Positions 12,340 to 24,436 of a stretch of DNA of 64,000 bases are shown here, piece by piece. The stretch is from Annona cherimola (Eukaryota > Streptophyta > Magnoliopsida > Magnoliales > Annonaceae). Both the position numbers and the translations under genes were made by a program. The DNA is taken from positions 13,617,764-13,681,763 of the forward strand of contig CM059972.1 of the NCBI GenBank assembly GCA_030490835.1. The letters are read 5' to 3'. Every line of letters starts with the position of its first letter. Within the stretch, counting starts at the first letter, position 1. The notes under the pieces are model-generated. The model worked only from the letters and a program-made list of their open reading frames with translations. It did no database searches and was not told the DNA's origin.

Positions 12340-13140
12340 CTTCTATATAACTTTCTTTCATTTTAAAGATGTGTTTTGCTTTCAATAAAATTTTTTATTT
12401 TAAAATTTTTCAAACTAGAATAATTACTCACTTTTAAATTATATAATATTTTTAAATTCACCAACATACGTTGCTAAAATTTTATGGAATAAATTCTTTT
12501 TATATTCATAACATTTCACCGTAAATTTTTTTTATATCTATGCCGTTAAAACAACTGTTATCTATCTCATTGAAAAGACGCTTTTGCTCTTTTAAGTTTT
12601 TTCTAATTAAAATAAATCAATCTTAATATAACTTTTAAGTTATTTAATATATTGTATTAATGATTTATTACCATTAATTGAGTCATGTTAAGGTTAAATT
12701 ATCTCAATTAAAAAATTCTAAATGGGCAAAATTTATTTTTTTCGATGGGATGGATAACGATGGTTTTAATGACATGGGTATGAGAGGAATTTATGGTGAA
12801 ATGTAATAAGTATAAAAAAAATTTACGAAATATTGTGGGTATAAGAGGAATTATGTGCATTTATTATGAGCATAAGAGGAATTATACTAAATTTTGTGGT
12901 GTTTTGAACTTGGGTGGTCAACATTAATTTTTACTTATTTTTATATAATTATTTATACAATTAATTAATTTATTTTACCTCGGTAACTTATGTGAAATCT
13001 CTCATATATGTAACCTTCTTTTTAGGATGTGTTTTGCTTTTAATAAAATTTGTATTCCAAAACTTTTCAAATTAAAACAATTACTCACTTTTTAAATTGT
13101 TTAATATTTCTAATTTCACTAATATACATTGTTGAAATTT
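12340..13140. repeat. AT-rich block with direct and inverted repeats
   Basis: About 140 bp at 12340-12480 (GATGTGTTTTGCTTTCAATAAAATTTT, then AATTACTCACTTTTAAATT) recurs in the same direction at 13010-13140. Between them, about 12500-12620 (CATTTCACCGTAAATTTTTTTTATA) is the imperfect reverse complement of about 12700-12830. The arrangement suggests a foldback element or nested decayed MITEs. I could not fix ends or a target duplication. Confidence 0.45.
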
Positions 13141-13344
13141 TGCTGCCCGTGGTGTTTTGAACTTGGGTGTTTCACTATTTAATTTGGATGTTGTTGCTAA
13201 GATTTGAACATTTTATCTACTTCAAACCCAGCATGAGTATTTACCATCCCTCGTGATAAGAATAATTATATTTTTGACTTATGAATGAACAAAAAGATTT
13301 TAGTTGCCTAGAGTATTTGTACTTATTTTCGAAGTATTTTTATT

Positions 13345-13797
13345 CATTCACAATTTATTTATGGGGTTATTTGTACCATTATAATTCTATATGGGGTTAT
13401 TTGTAAATTTACCCACCTAGTTTGACAATAATTGTAAATATACTTATAGAGTTTCAGAAATTACAAATTACTTCCATATAGTTTGACTATAATTGTAGAT
13501 ATACTTACGTCATTACGACGCCCTTAGTGCACCGTTGCAATGTAGGTGTATTTGCCAATTATATTGGTATATTTGTAATTTCAAAAATTAAGTGAGCATA
13601 TTTAGTTTTTGCAAATATATCCACGTAGTTTGCGAACTTTTGCAAATATAGTTGTGATGGTGCAATAACGGTGTGAGAATATTTGCAATTATAGTCAAAT
13701 TATAGGAAGTAATTATAAAATTTGAAACTACTTAGTATACTTATAATTATGATAAAACTATATATATATATATATATATATATTTGCAAATTATCCT
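13345..13797. repeat. Long inverted repeat with a TA microsatellite
   Basis: The left arm (about 13345-13510: GGTTATTTGTAAATTTACCC, then TTTGACTATAATTGTAGATATACTTAC) matches the reverse complement of the right arm (about 13640-13797), including AATTTGACTATAATTGCAAATATTCTCAC. The right arm contains a (TA)n tract at about 13757-13782. This is probably a foldback-type non-autonomous DNA transposon. No transposase is present. Confidence 0.55.
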
Positions 13798-14009
13798 TCT
13801 AACATGAGATGACAATGCGTTTAGCTTCGAAAATATACAAACTTTGAGCAAGCGGATAAATAACCTATGATTTAGAAATCTGATCGAGTTCAGTTCCCTG
13901 GTTAAGCTTCATGTTCATGTCTCACGGTGAAGTCCTTGGCCGCCAAAATCATGCCAATTCCAGTCTAGAGCGCAAGTTCATTTAATTTTTCGATTCCGGG
14001 TTTGAGAAT

Positions 14010-14155
14010 GGATATCATTTTTGAATCTGATCTGCGACTGCGGAGTGCGGACCAACGCCTCGACAGCTTGGATTTTTCCAGTCTGCTGCGTAAGAATCTC
14101 CGTAATTTGATTTTTCTGTTAATTTTTTAATAGAAAATCTGTTCGTTTAGCAAGG
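14010..14155 (+). repeat. Direct repeat, copy 2
   Basis: Diverged copy of 11115-11330, recognised from CTGATCTGCGACTGCGGAG, CGACAGCTTGGATTTTTCCAGTCTGCTGCGTA and TAATTTTTTAATAG blocks in the same order. Confidence 0.6.
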
Positions 14156-14531
14156 TCATGTCTACCTTATAAAAATTGGATATGATTTTCCCAGATTTTT
14201 GGGCCATTCTATCTTGATATACAAGCCAAAGCATTAAAACCAGGAGCGTAGTATCATAACCATCAAATTTTTTTTAAATCATTTCATTAATTAGGTGGAA
14301 TTCATTTTCGCGATGATATTTAAAGACGGTTGTTAAATTATGCATCGAATTTCCGCCTTATTTCACCTGTAACCTGGATTTCAGTGGGATTAAAAATAAA
14401 TACGTTTCAGCTATAAACGTACTAGTGAATAAAAAGTAAAACACCATACAAATAATAGTTGTTACCGGCTACATGTAAAATAGACTATAGGAGATGAATT
14501 CTTCAAGAGAAGGGAGACGAAAATTCATTCA

Positions 14532-15072
14532 GGGTGTGTTTAACAATATGCATAAAATGTCAATTTAAAACTTTTCACTCTTCACAACTATCATATTTTT
14601 AATTATTTTTTCACATTTTTCTATACAACTACCCTACTTTTCAATCATTTCTACACAACTACCCATATAACTAATCTATCTATTTTAACTTTATCTTCTT
14701 TACTTCTCATCATTACTCATATTGTATCACATCATTTGATAATTTTTACTCTCTAAGGGGACGTTTGGTAACGTCCCACCATGGTAACCATGGTTTTTCC
14801 ATGGTATTTCGTTTCCCAATGCTAATTATTATTCTATCAATCATACTATTTTTTCCACTTTTACCCCTACATTCCAATCATTTTCCCTATCGACTATATA
14901 CAACAAACCTATTTATTCCAACTATACATCTATCATTTCCTATCAATCACACATTTTTCAAAAAATTCTCTTTTTCATTTTCCACCCTTTCCTACAATCC
15001 CATCATTTTACACCTATCCAAACATCCCCTAAAACTTTTCATCATAAATTTTATCTTTTTCCAAACACACCC
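14532..15072 (-). mobile_element. MITE of the abundant family, itself split by another MITE
   Basis: The outer element begins GGGTGTGTTTAACAATATGC and ends CCAAACACACCC. It is flanked by TCA (14529-14531) and TTA (15073-15075), probably a decayed TTA duplication. Its core (ACTACCCATATAACTAATCTATC and related blocks) is in reverse orientation. A second element occupies 14757-15029. Confidence 0.75.
14757..15029. mobile_element. 273-bp MITE nested in the 14532-15072 MITE
   Basis: Its ends, GGGGACGTTTGG and CCAAACATCCCC, are perfect 8-bp (then imperfect) inverted repeats. The flanking TAA is duplicated at 14754-14756 and 15030-15032. The interior contains the palindromic CCATGGTAACCATGG near the left end. 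An open frame across it is not protein-like. Confidence 0.8.
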
Positions 15073-15303
15073 TTAGAATTAAAAAAAGGGCTCATGGATA
15101 AAAAAAACAAGACTAGGGTCCTTCCCTTGTAGTCCCGATTGACGATTTAGTCGTGCTCGGTACTGGGTAGGGGTGGTCGGGATTTTAGGAAACCGGAGCC
15201 AATCAGAGGGACGTCGGACATCGGTTCGAAGAACGACAGCGAGGGGGGGACAGAGGAAGCAGAGCCAAGGGGGTGAATTCGGGTGATATATCGGAACATC
15301 ACA

Positions 15304-17100
15304 ATGAATCCAAGCATAGGGGACTTGCTGGGGGCAGAACTCCAAACAATGGCCATAACCAGCGAAGCCATTAAGAAGATAAAGCCTGGAGATGGTGCAT
15401 CAATCATCTGCTCTCTGTGGTCGTCCAAGACTTACAATAAGGAGCTATTCAAGTCTACGTTAAGAAGGTTGTGGAGAACGAAAAGCTTGTGTCACTTCAC
15501 AGAGATGGGGGAGAACTTGTACCAAGTATCGCTACCGAATCAAGAAAACAAAGAGCGCATAATGAAGGGCTGCCCCTGGATTTTCGAGAGGTGTTTGGTG
15601 CTGGTATCGGACCTGAAAGAGGAGATGGATATCGCCCACATAGTGCTTGTCAAAATGCCGATGTGGGTACACATTTCAGGGGTCCCTTATATAGTAGACA
15701 AGCATTGTCTGGGACGTAGCATTGGATATTCCTTTGAAGATATGATTGAAATGGTAGCTACAAAAGCTGATCTTAAGCTTAAAGTGATGATTGATTGTCG
15801 GGAACCTCTTAGAAGAGGAATGTTCATCCAGATTGGAAAACAACAACGGAAATGGATCTCCTTCCAATATGAAAAACTCCCGAATCGTGGGACATGCTCA
15901 CCGTGATTGTCCTAGGACTACCAAGTTGAACAAACCGTTAACAAAAGAAGAAATGTCATATGGGAGTTGGCTGAGGGTGGGGGTAAAGCCAATGCAGATT
16001 CGATATGGGAACTCCAACAGCAACAGGGCAGCACCAACTAAATATTTGGGTATGAATTTCTGCATCCAAGGGGGACAATCTGAGGAGAATTCAGGACAAA
16101 GGGAAGATAATGAAAGGGGAGGAGATCATGGCAGTGGTAGCAGACATGAGTGCAGTTCCGATCAGAGATGGAGAGGGAACGGTGATGTTGCGCCCGAGAA
16201 GAGCTAGAGTGGGGATGGAGCTGCTGTGTCTCGACCAATCCATAGGGCAAATTCGGATGAGGAGAATGTGCTTTCGACAGATGCGAAGTCTCAAAAGACA
16301 AACTCCAACTTTCGACAGCAACATGTAGTAATTTCTGATATGGCTTTGGATGCTTCAAGCTATCTTTGGCAGCAATCCAAAACAACAACTCCACAAGGCC
16401 ACTTGGACCAATCGAATGAGCAGTATGGGAAGCAGGAAGGACTGCTAGGGGGAGAATCACAGCCTAGGGGTATATATGTGCAAGATGGGGATTTGGTGGT
16501 AAGAAAGGATAATGAGGGTCAACAACAGAAGGACCGATCGAATGAGCAATATGGGCAGCAGAGAGAACCGATAGAGGGAGTAGCACAGTTCAGGGGTATA
16601 TATGTGCAGAATGGGGATTTGGTGGCAAGAAAGGATAATGAGGGTCAACAACAGAAGGATATGCAGGTCCAAAAGGGTGGGCATAATGGTAGTGATGCAC
16701 AAATTAAGGAGAAGAAACTGGGGATCTTTGAAGGGGACCGACTGCATTGTATGGAGAGGAAGCTAACTTGCTAATCGATGTTCACGTGATGCAGGATGGC
16801 TATATGGAGGCTGATGGAAGGTGCCTATCCAACTTTGCTGTGACTACGGCTAGTGACAGTTCTGGTTGGAGTTGCATGGAAATCAATCAGATGAATGGTA
16901 AATTGAAGAGAAGGGCTAGATGGGGGCAAGACATGGGAAGATATGACTCGTTGGATGGCCGAGTGATAGGAGAAGGAAAACGAGGCCGAGATAGCGAACT
17001 GGGTGAACTTTTGGAGGTGCATAAGCGGAGTAAAAGACTAGAGAGCAACGATATGGACGAGGTGGAGGTTGCGGGGAGTCCCCAACCCCGCCTCCTCTAA
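15304..17100 (+). pseudogene. LINE ORF1 (DUF4283 and zinc-knuckle RNA-binding protein), broken
   Basis: 15304-15906 encodes MNPSIGDLLGAELQ..., then LWRTKSLCHFTEMGENLYQVSL and GCPWIFERCLVLV, the DUF4283 RNA-binding domain. The zinc-knuckle domain follows at 15720-15930. The first CxxC half of the CCHC knuckle is deleted between YEKLPN and GHAHRDCPR, and this shifts the frame. The remainder runs on in other frames (LTKEEMSYGSWLRVG at about 15935; KRRARWGQDMG at 16909) to a stop at 17098-17100, one base before the ORF2 ATG. ORF1 proteins coat the LINE RNA. A 126-bp internal duplication adds to the damage or to natural length variation. Confidence 0.8.
16406..16657 (+). repeat. 126-bp tandem duplication inside LINE ORF1
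   Basis: Two adjacent copies (16406-16531 and 16532-16657), each starting GACCRATCGAATGAGCA and containing GGGGTATATATGTGCA, keep the frame (126 = 3 x 42). Each encodes a RGIYVQxGDLVxRKDNEGQQQKD segment, which is hydrophilic and probably disordered. Confidence 0.85.
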
Positions 17101-17101
17101 A

Positions 17102-20100
17102 ATGGCCCTAATAGCTTGGAATTGCCGTGGGCTTGGGAACCCACGAGCGATTCGTAGCCTTCTTGATTTAGTCAGGAAACAAGATCCCTGTTTGGTCTTC
17201 CTTTGTGAAACAAAATGCAATTCTAAAGAGATGGAGAGCATAAGAAGAAGACTCAAGTTTGAATGTTACTTTGTGGTGGAACCAGAAGCAAGGAGGGGGG
17301 GCTTGGCTCTTTTGTGGAACAACAACAAACCAGTGTGCATCAAGAGTTTTTCTATCCACCACATTGATGTAGACTTTATTGGTTGGCAGTTCATGGGTTT
17401 TTATGGCCACCCCGAAACTCACAATAGACACCAAAGCTGGAATATTCTCAACATGCTAAGCGTCAGGAATAGTGTCCCTTGGCTAGTAATGGGTGATTTC
17501 AATGAAGTCATGTGTCCAAGTGAATATATAAGTTGCAGGACCCGTCCCTAGACCCAAGTGGACCTTTTTTGTGAAACAATAAACAGATGTAATCTGCAGG
17601 ATCTTGGCTTTACTGGTATGACCATGACATGGAGAAACAATAGAAGAGGTCGGCAAAGGGTGGAAGCAAGATTGGATAGGGGGCTGTCCTCTCGTCTTGG
17701 CTGAACTTGTTCCCTTATGTGAAAATCAATCATTAATCGGCTCCTACGTCGGACCATTGTCCCATCAAATTGGTACTAGATTCAAATGAAGGAAGGAGAA
17801 AACCGCCATGGGAGTTCAGATATGAGCTTTTCTGGGCTTGTGATAAAGAGGCCTCCAGAATTATTAACCAAGTATGGGAATCCGAACCTCCGACGGCTTC
17901 GCATGCAATTGACCAGCTTTCGTGGAAACTTAATCGATGCGGTATTGAACTATCTAATTGGAATCGAAGGAAGAGAGGCAATCTCCAGAAAGCAATCGAA
18001 CGAAAGCAAAGGGAGCTTGATTCTATTATGGGTATGAGGCCTAGTGACGAAAGGGATGATTCTATGCAGAAGCTAAAATTCCAAATCAATGTTCTATTGG
18101 AAGATGATGAGCAACTTTGGAGGATGCGTGCGAAGTCACATTGGCTCAAGGAGGGAGACAAAAATACCAGGTTCTTCCACCAAATTGCCTCCAACCGATG
18201 ACGAACAAATTTCATTGAGGCGTTGAGGGACCAGAACGGACGCTGGATTAGGGATCAGGACCAGTTGATGGATATGACTGTTAAACACTTTTCTGAGGTT
18301 TATTCCTTATCTACACCTCGGGAGGCACCATGGGTGGATAATGTAATCATAAGAAGAATTTCAGATGAACAAAGGCTGTCCTTAATGATTCCATTACAGA
18401 CTGAGGAAGTTGTAAAAGCAATTAAAGTCATGAGTCCTACTAAGGCCCTGGGCCCGGATGGAATGTCGGATGGATTCTATCAAAGACATTGGAATATCGT
18501 GGGTACAAAGATCATCAAGTGGTGCAAGTTGTTCATAGAAGAGAGCAATCCCGCACAACTGTGCAGGCATAGAAAGGAATCAAATTCGACCACAATAATT
18601 TTGATCTCATAAAGGGCTGAAGTCCATGTATTATCTCATTTTAGACCTATTAGCCTATGCAATGTGGTCTATAAAATCTTGGCAAAGGTCCTAGCTAACA
18701 GACTTAAATTGGTACTCCATGATGTCATTGGGGAAGAACAAAGCGCTTTTGTTCCGGTGCGACTTATCACAGATAACATGTTGATCGCCTACGAAGCAAT
18801 CCACTCTCTGCAAAGGCGCAAGAAAGGGCGTAAACGAGAAATGGCTATTAAGTTAGATATGTCGAAGGCCTATGACAGGGTCGAATGGAATTTTCTCAAA
18901 CAGATGATGGGGGCTATGAACTTTAGCAAGGTGTGGATCAAATGGGTCATGAGTTGCATATCCACGGTCAGATATCGAGTAAATGTCAATGACTTCAAAT
19001 CCTCATACTTTCAACCTCATAGGGGTTTAAGGCAGGGAGACTCGCTATCTCCATACCTATTTTTATTATGCGCGGAGGGTCTTTCTGCTTTGATTTCTTA
19101 TGAGGCAGCTTGTGGAGCAATTCATGGTATTAGACTACAACCGCATGACCCGACGATTACTCATCTGCTGTTTGCGGATGACGCAATCATCTTCCTTAGG
19201 GCGGATGGGGGGAACATTAGGAATTTTTTAGACATTCTAAACCAATATGCGGATTCTTCGGGCCAGATGGTAAATATTGACAAGACCGCAGTCTTCTTCA
19301 GCACTAACATGGAATGCTTCGCAAGGAGGGAGATGATCCAACTATTAGGATCTACTGGAAATGACTTCCACCAATACCTAGGCCTCTCGGCCTGGCTTGG
19401 AAGATCCAAAGTTGGAATTTTCAAGGGCCTTAAAGAATGTATATGGAACCAAATTCAAGGATGGAAAGGTAAGCTGCTCTCGTGGGGTGGAAAAGAGGTA
19501 CTAATCAAGGCGGTTGCTCAGGCTATCCCTTCGTACACGATGAGTATCTTTTTACTGCCCAAATCTTTCTGTAATGACATTAATGGGATGCTCAGTAAAT
19601 TTTGGTGGGGAGAGAAGGACGATAAAAAAAATTGAGCTGGGTGGCATGGAAGGATATTTGCAAGCCAAAGCGATCGGGTGGAATTGGATTTAGGGACTTC
19701 CACAAATTTAACTATGCCCTTCTTGCAAAGCAGGTTTGGAGGTTAGTATCTGTAACTCATCCTTATGTCACAAAGTTCTTAAGGCAAGATACTTCCCAAC
19801 CTCAGACATATGGACTTGCAAGGCGAAGCCATCAGACTCGTTCACCTAGAAGAGTATTTTGAAGGGGAGAGATGTAATTCAAAGGGGTTGCAAATGGCGG
19901 ATTGGAGATGGGAAACGGGTATGCTTCTTTGAAGATATTTGGCTCAAATCTAAGGTAGATAAGGCGGGTCCCCTTCCGCATTCAATTCCAGAGGATGTGA
20001 GGGTTAGCCACTTTATTGATGGTGAAACAAAATCATAGAGTAAGGACCAGGTGTTGGCTGCTGCGGGGGAGGCTACATGGCAAGAGGTCAATCTGATCCC

Positions 20101-21169
20101 CCTCCCCCAAAGGAATGTGGATGATTGTATGTTTTGGAAGCATGAACCAAATGGACTCTATACGGTTAAATCGGCATATAGGCTACTGTGCACAGATGAT
20201 GATAACCCGACCCTCGATGGTTGTTATAAGGCAATATGGCGGTTGAAACTCCCAAGTAAAATCATCATTTTTGGATGACGACTTCTCATAAATGCCCTTC
20301 CCACGCTGAAAAATCTGAGTCATAGGGGAATTGCGGTAGACCCAAGTTGCGTGTTATGCAAGAATGATACTGAGATGAGGATCATCTGTTTCTGGAGTGT
20401 GCTATGACTGATGGGGTTTGCAGGAAAGCGGCAAAGATGGTTTCTTAGGAGTAACAGTCAGGGAGATTTTGGAAACTCTAGTGCAGAAGAATAGATCCGA
20501 GGATCTCGCTTTTTTCATCTTAAGCTGCTGGAGGGTATGGTATTTACGGAACAAGCTCAGAGAGGAGGGAATTCAACCAAAGTTCTCGGACACACTAGCC
20601 TGGTGTGTGGAGTTTCTCAACCAGCATAGGAGTGCAAAAATGCTCATTCACACGGGTCTATTGGACTGCTCCCTTGTGCCCCGATAGTCCAAACTGCCGC
20701 CGGATTTCATAAAGATAAATGTGGATGCACGTCATCATGGGAACTTGGGTACTTTCGGATGTACAGCTGTTATTGGAGATTCCCAGGGTGTTTTTGTTGT
20801 AGCAAGAGGGTGGAGACAGATTGGTGTGAGGGAACCACTTTTATGGAGGCTACTGCTTTCCTGTTGGGGCTTAGGCGGGCACTCCACTTAAAGGTTAGTT
20901 GTGCACAGGTTGAAACAAATTCTCTCATTTTGTGCAATTATCTGTCTAATATGGATCTCATTACCTCCCAGGTGGGTTTTATTATTGCTGAGATTAGATC
21001 TATTCTCACGAATAATGGTTCTTTTTCGGTCCATCATGTACTATGGCAAGGAAATTCAGTTGTTCACTCCTTAGCCGAATTGGTTTTGGTTTTTGTTGAG
21101 GACTACCGGTTCTGGTGGGGCAAACTCCCCCCACCCCTATGCTATTCGTGGGAAAATTTGTATAAATAA
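17102..21169 (+). pseudogene. LINE ORF2: endonuclease, reverse transcriptase, RNase H, broken
   Basis: It starts MALIAWNCRGLGNPRAI, the APE-type endonuclease, with MGDFNE at about 17490. The endonuclease frame breaks at 17549 and again near 17700-17760. The linker has SHWLKEGDKNTRFFHQ (18138-18185). The reverse transcriptase runs from KALGPDGMSDGFY (18441) through FRPISLCN, KLDMSKAYDRVEWNFL, RQGDSLSPYLF and the catalytic FADD (19171-19182). A frame break lies at about 18570. The zf-RVT region (20060-20280, NGLYTVKSAYRLL) and RNase H (20700-21169, KINVDA then ETNSLILCNYLSN) follow with further breaks. Intact LINE ORF2 proteins nick DNA and prime reverse transcription on it; this copy cannot. 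Confidence 0.88.
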
Positions 21170-21305
21170 TTTTTTGACAATAAATTGCTTGGATAACTCT
21201 ATCCCTAACCCCTTTAATATTGAAAGGAAACAGGGATAGAGAGATTCTTTTTTTAAAAAAAAAAAAAGAAAAAAAAAAAAAAGAAAAAAAGAAAAAAAGA
21301 AAAAA

Positions 21306-22072
21306 GGCTCGAGTTCACGAGCTGTTGCATAAAAGCTTGGATTTAAGGCAACATGTGACGTGATGTGCGAAATGGTTTATTTGACCGCTTCTCTGCTGGC
21401 AAATAGACATTGGTAAATGGTAATCCACAACCTTTTACCCCTGCCAAAATAGGGCCCTACACCATCAACCCGCATGTCTGCCTCCGTAACGTTGCATTGT
21501 TCGCTTCGCTGCAGGTGGGTCAAACAAGAAAAGGCAGAATGGAGAAAAGAAAAAAGAAAAAAGAAAGGAAGGCAATAAAGAAAAGAAAAGAAAAAAAGAA
21601 TATTTGTTTGTAACTTGCTGCATGCAGCAACTTAAAAGCTGCCCGATTTCTACGGCCTTCGTTTGACCTACTGTCTGGCATTGCGTTGCTTCATGGTTGG
21701 CGTCGCCAGTTCATGTGAATGCCATCAGCCTATCATCCTCCTCTGTTGATTTGAGGTTTCGATCAGAATCTCCTCCTGCAGCTTGCTGCTTGCTGCCGAT
21801 ACTGCTGCAGTGGGGCTAGCTCTCGCTAGGCTTCTCTCGGTCTCGCTCTTGTTTTGTTCTGAAGGCTCGTTGAGTGCTTTCGTCCCATGTCAGTCCGGGC
21901 CGGGATTCCATGAGCCAGAGTGCCAGACACTAGACAGATAGACAGACAGATGGACTGACAGACAGACCGCTTGCTTTTACCACCAAAAATAGCATGCACA
22001 TGGAAAGTATTGAACCCTTCACACAAAAGGAAAAGAGTCCAATCGGCTGTGCCGGGTCGGTGCTTGCATGAG
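21306..22072. other. Intergenic DNA with GACA-type microsatellite
   Basis: GC content is higher than the surroundings. 21931-21968 is a GACAGA/GACTGACA simple repeat. Purine-rich AAAAGAAAG runs occur at 21540-21600. No gene-like open frame. Confidence 0.5.
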
Positions 22073-22854
22073 GTGTGTGTTTGACAAGTTAAAATTGTTT
22101 GACGTAAAATTTTTTTGAAATAACCAGTTTGCTGCGGAAGTGATAAAATTTTTAGTTTAAAAGTTTAAAATTGAAGAAAATAATGTAATATGATAGGAGC
22201 ATCGATAACGAATAAAAATAATAAAATTAAAATAAATATGTTAGTTTTATGAGTAGTTGTGTATAAATGATTAAAAAATATGGTAAAAATAAGTGAAAAA
22301 ATAAAAAAATTAATGTAGTTGTGAATAACAAAAGATTTAGATTAAAAAGTTTTGATTTGAAAATTTTTTTGATTTAATGAACACCATTTAAGAGGAAATA
22401 ATATGATATGATAGGAGTAATGATGAGAAATAACGAAAATAAAGTTAAAATAAATATGTTATTTATATGAATAATTATGTATAAATGATTAAAAAATAAA
22501 GTAAATGTAAACAAAGTTCTTATGTAAAGAAATAATAAAATAATATAATTATGGAGAGTAAAAAGTTTTAGATAAAAACTTTTTGATTTAGGATGTGTTT
22601 GAAAAATGATACAATTTTTGAATGAAATATTTCTTGTTTAAACGTAAAGAATAAAAGAATAATGAGAAGTAAAAAAATAAAGTTAAAAGAGATAGGATAG
22701 TTATATGGGTAGTTGTACAAAAATGATTGAAAAGTATAGTAGTTACGTGACAAAAAGTTAAAAAAATGATTAAAAATAAAATAGTCATGAAAAGTAGAAA
22801 ATTTTAGATTGAAAATTTTGGTTTGAGAAGTTATAGTGTTTGCAAAACATACAT
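22073..22854 (+). mobile_element. Three MITE copies head-to-tail
   Basis: The copies are about 22073-22390, 22391-22590 and 22591-22854. Each repeats the order TAATATGATAGGAG, AAAGTTAAAATAAATA-like, TAGTTGTGTATAAATGATTAAAAAATA, and AAAAGTTTTAGAT-like. The third has GGATGTGTTTG at its start and TTA before and after it (22588-22590, 22855-22857). The middle copy lacks a clear left end. No coding capacity. Confidence 0.7.
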
Positions 22855-22932
22855 TTAAAAATTTTTTACACATAAATAATATTTACACTATTAGCACGAT
22901 AACTAGATTTATTGAGCAGGAGATTACATTTA

Positions 22933-23150
22933 GTGTGTGTTTGAGAAGTGATAAAATTTTTAACGATTTTTTTTTTTAAAATGGGAGAAAATGATGCGAT
23001 ATGATAAAAATAATTATGAAGAGTAAAGAAAATAAAGTTAAAATAAATTGATTAAATGTATAAATAGTTTTTTAGAAATGATTGAAAAATATGGTAGTTA
23101 TATGGAAAAAAGTGAAAAAAATTATTTAAAATATTTTCAATGTAAACAAT
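22933..23150 (+). mobile_element. MITE copy, 3' end decayed
   Basis: It begins GTGTGTGTTTGAGAAGTGATAAAATTTTT and keeps the ATGATGCGATATGATAA and AAGAAAATAAAGTTAAAATAAATT blocks of the family. The right terminus is not recognisable. Another weak remnant lies at about 23590-23750. Confidence 0.6.
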
Positions 23151-23911
23151 AACTCCCTTATTAAGCAAGCTACATTGGGAGGGTTGGAACCCATAATAGT
23201 AATATAAACATATATGTGTTTGCCTGCATGTATAAATGCAAATTGAGGAATCACAACATTATCATAGTTGTCCCTTTCGATAAAAAAATAGAACATATTA
23301 ATCCAACATATAAAACATTTTTCCATTACAGTGAATGACGCTATATGCTATTATAACATGTTAAATGCAATTTTGGCCAAATATAAGCATTTACCCTAAT
23401 TACGCACAATTATATATTTTTTAATTAGGTAAGGCTCACTCAATTCTCATATTGAAATGTTTTGTGGCCTTATGATAAAATAAATTATTTTAAACAATAT
23501 AAAAAATTTATTTAGATTGTCATCAAAGTAGGGCCTATATAAAACATTATTTTAGTAATTTGAATGGGGAAGGACGTGACAGGTGAAGAAGAAGATATTG
23601 AGATTGATATAATATGATAGGGATAAAATGGAAAGAAATAGAGTAACTGTGTAAGAAAATAATTAAAACATAAGGGTAAAATGAAAAAAGTAATTATATA
23701 AATGAGATGTTAATCAATTTTTGAAAAATGATGGAGAGAGAGGTTTCCATCAACTATTATTAGTGTTTAAGAGATTTTTGGAAACCTCTTTTTCATTTTT
23801 ATTTCCTTCGTTGTTTTGAAATACCTTAACATATACATTATTCATTTGTTTTACCTTACTCGCGCATGCTATGATGTTTATTAGGAATCAACTGTGCATA
23901 TGTATATTTAA

Positions 23912-24188
23912 CGGTGTGCTGGAAAGTGATAAAACTTTTGAATGAAAAATTTTTAGTGTAAAAGTCATTAAAATGAGAAAAAATAATGTGATATAATATG
24001 AAGGAAGATGACGAAAAAAGAAAATAAAGTTAAAATAGATATACTAATTGTATGGATAGTTATGTAAAAATCATTGAGAAGTATGTTAATTTATATAGAA
24101 AGATTTAAAGAAATAATAAAAAAAATTAGATAGTTTTAGAAAGTGAAAAATTTTAAACGAAAAGTTTAATTTAAAAACAAACACACCC
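23912..24188 (+). mobile_element. MITE copy with both ends recognisable
   Basis: It starts CGGTGTGCTGGAAAGTGATAAAACTTTTGAATG and ends AAACAAACACACCC, with all core blocks between. Target duplication is not clear. Same family as 22073-22854 and 43227-43517. Confidence 0.65.
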
Positions 24189-24385
24189 TTCGCTGTAATG
24201 AGGTCATTAATAATCATTACCTTTATTGTTTTTATCACTGTTACATTATCTTAAAGCATCTCATCTCGTGTCGTGAATATAGCCCAAAAATAGGAAAGAC
24301 AAACTCCCACCGTACAAACCTATACTTGAAGTTTGATCCCCATGAATTGCCTGCACCAAGCTGTGGTAAGTACCAACCATAAAAA

Positions 24386-24389
<4 letters not shown>

Positions 24390-24430
<41 letters not shown>
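24390..24430. repeat. T(41) homopolymer flanked by a short direct repeat
   Basis: A run of 41 T is bordered by A runs. Outside lie GCTGTGGTAAGTACCAACC (left) and GCTACGGTAAGTACCAATC (right), 16 of 19 bases alike. The pattern could be slippage inside a local duplication or a relic of poly-A-tailed retroposition on the minus strand. An apparent poly-lysine open frame here is an artefact. Confidence 0.6.

Positions 24431-24436
<6 letters not shown>

Larger units (their letters stand above)
15085..21305 (+). mobile_element. L1-type LINE retrotransposon, degenerate
   Basis: It is a plus-strand non-LTR element of about 6.2 kb in canonical order: short 5' leader, ORF1 (15304-17100), ORF2 (17102-21169) and an A-rich tail (21255-21305). 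All coding domains can be followed, but both ORFs carry stops and frameshifts, so it is dead. AAAAAAAGGGCTC at 15081-15093 and GAAAAAAGGCTC ending near 21310 could be a decayed target duplication, but this is weak. It is nearly full length, which is unusual because most plant LINE copies are 5'-truncated. Confidence 0.9.

Noticed and set aside
15081..21312. Target-site duplication AAAAAAGGCTC around the LINE
   Set aside because: It is mostly A run next to a poly-A tail with one mismatch, so it is not strong evidence.
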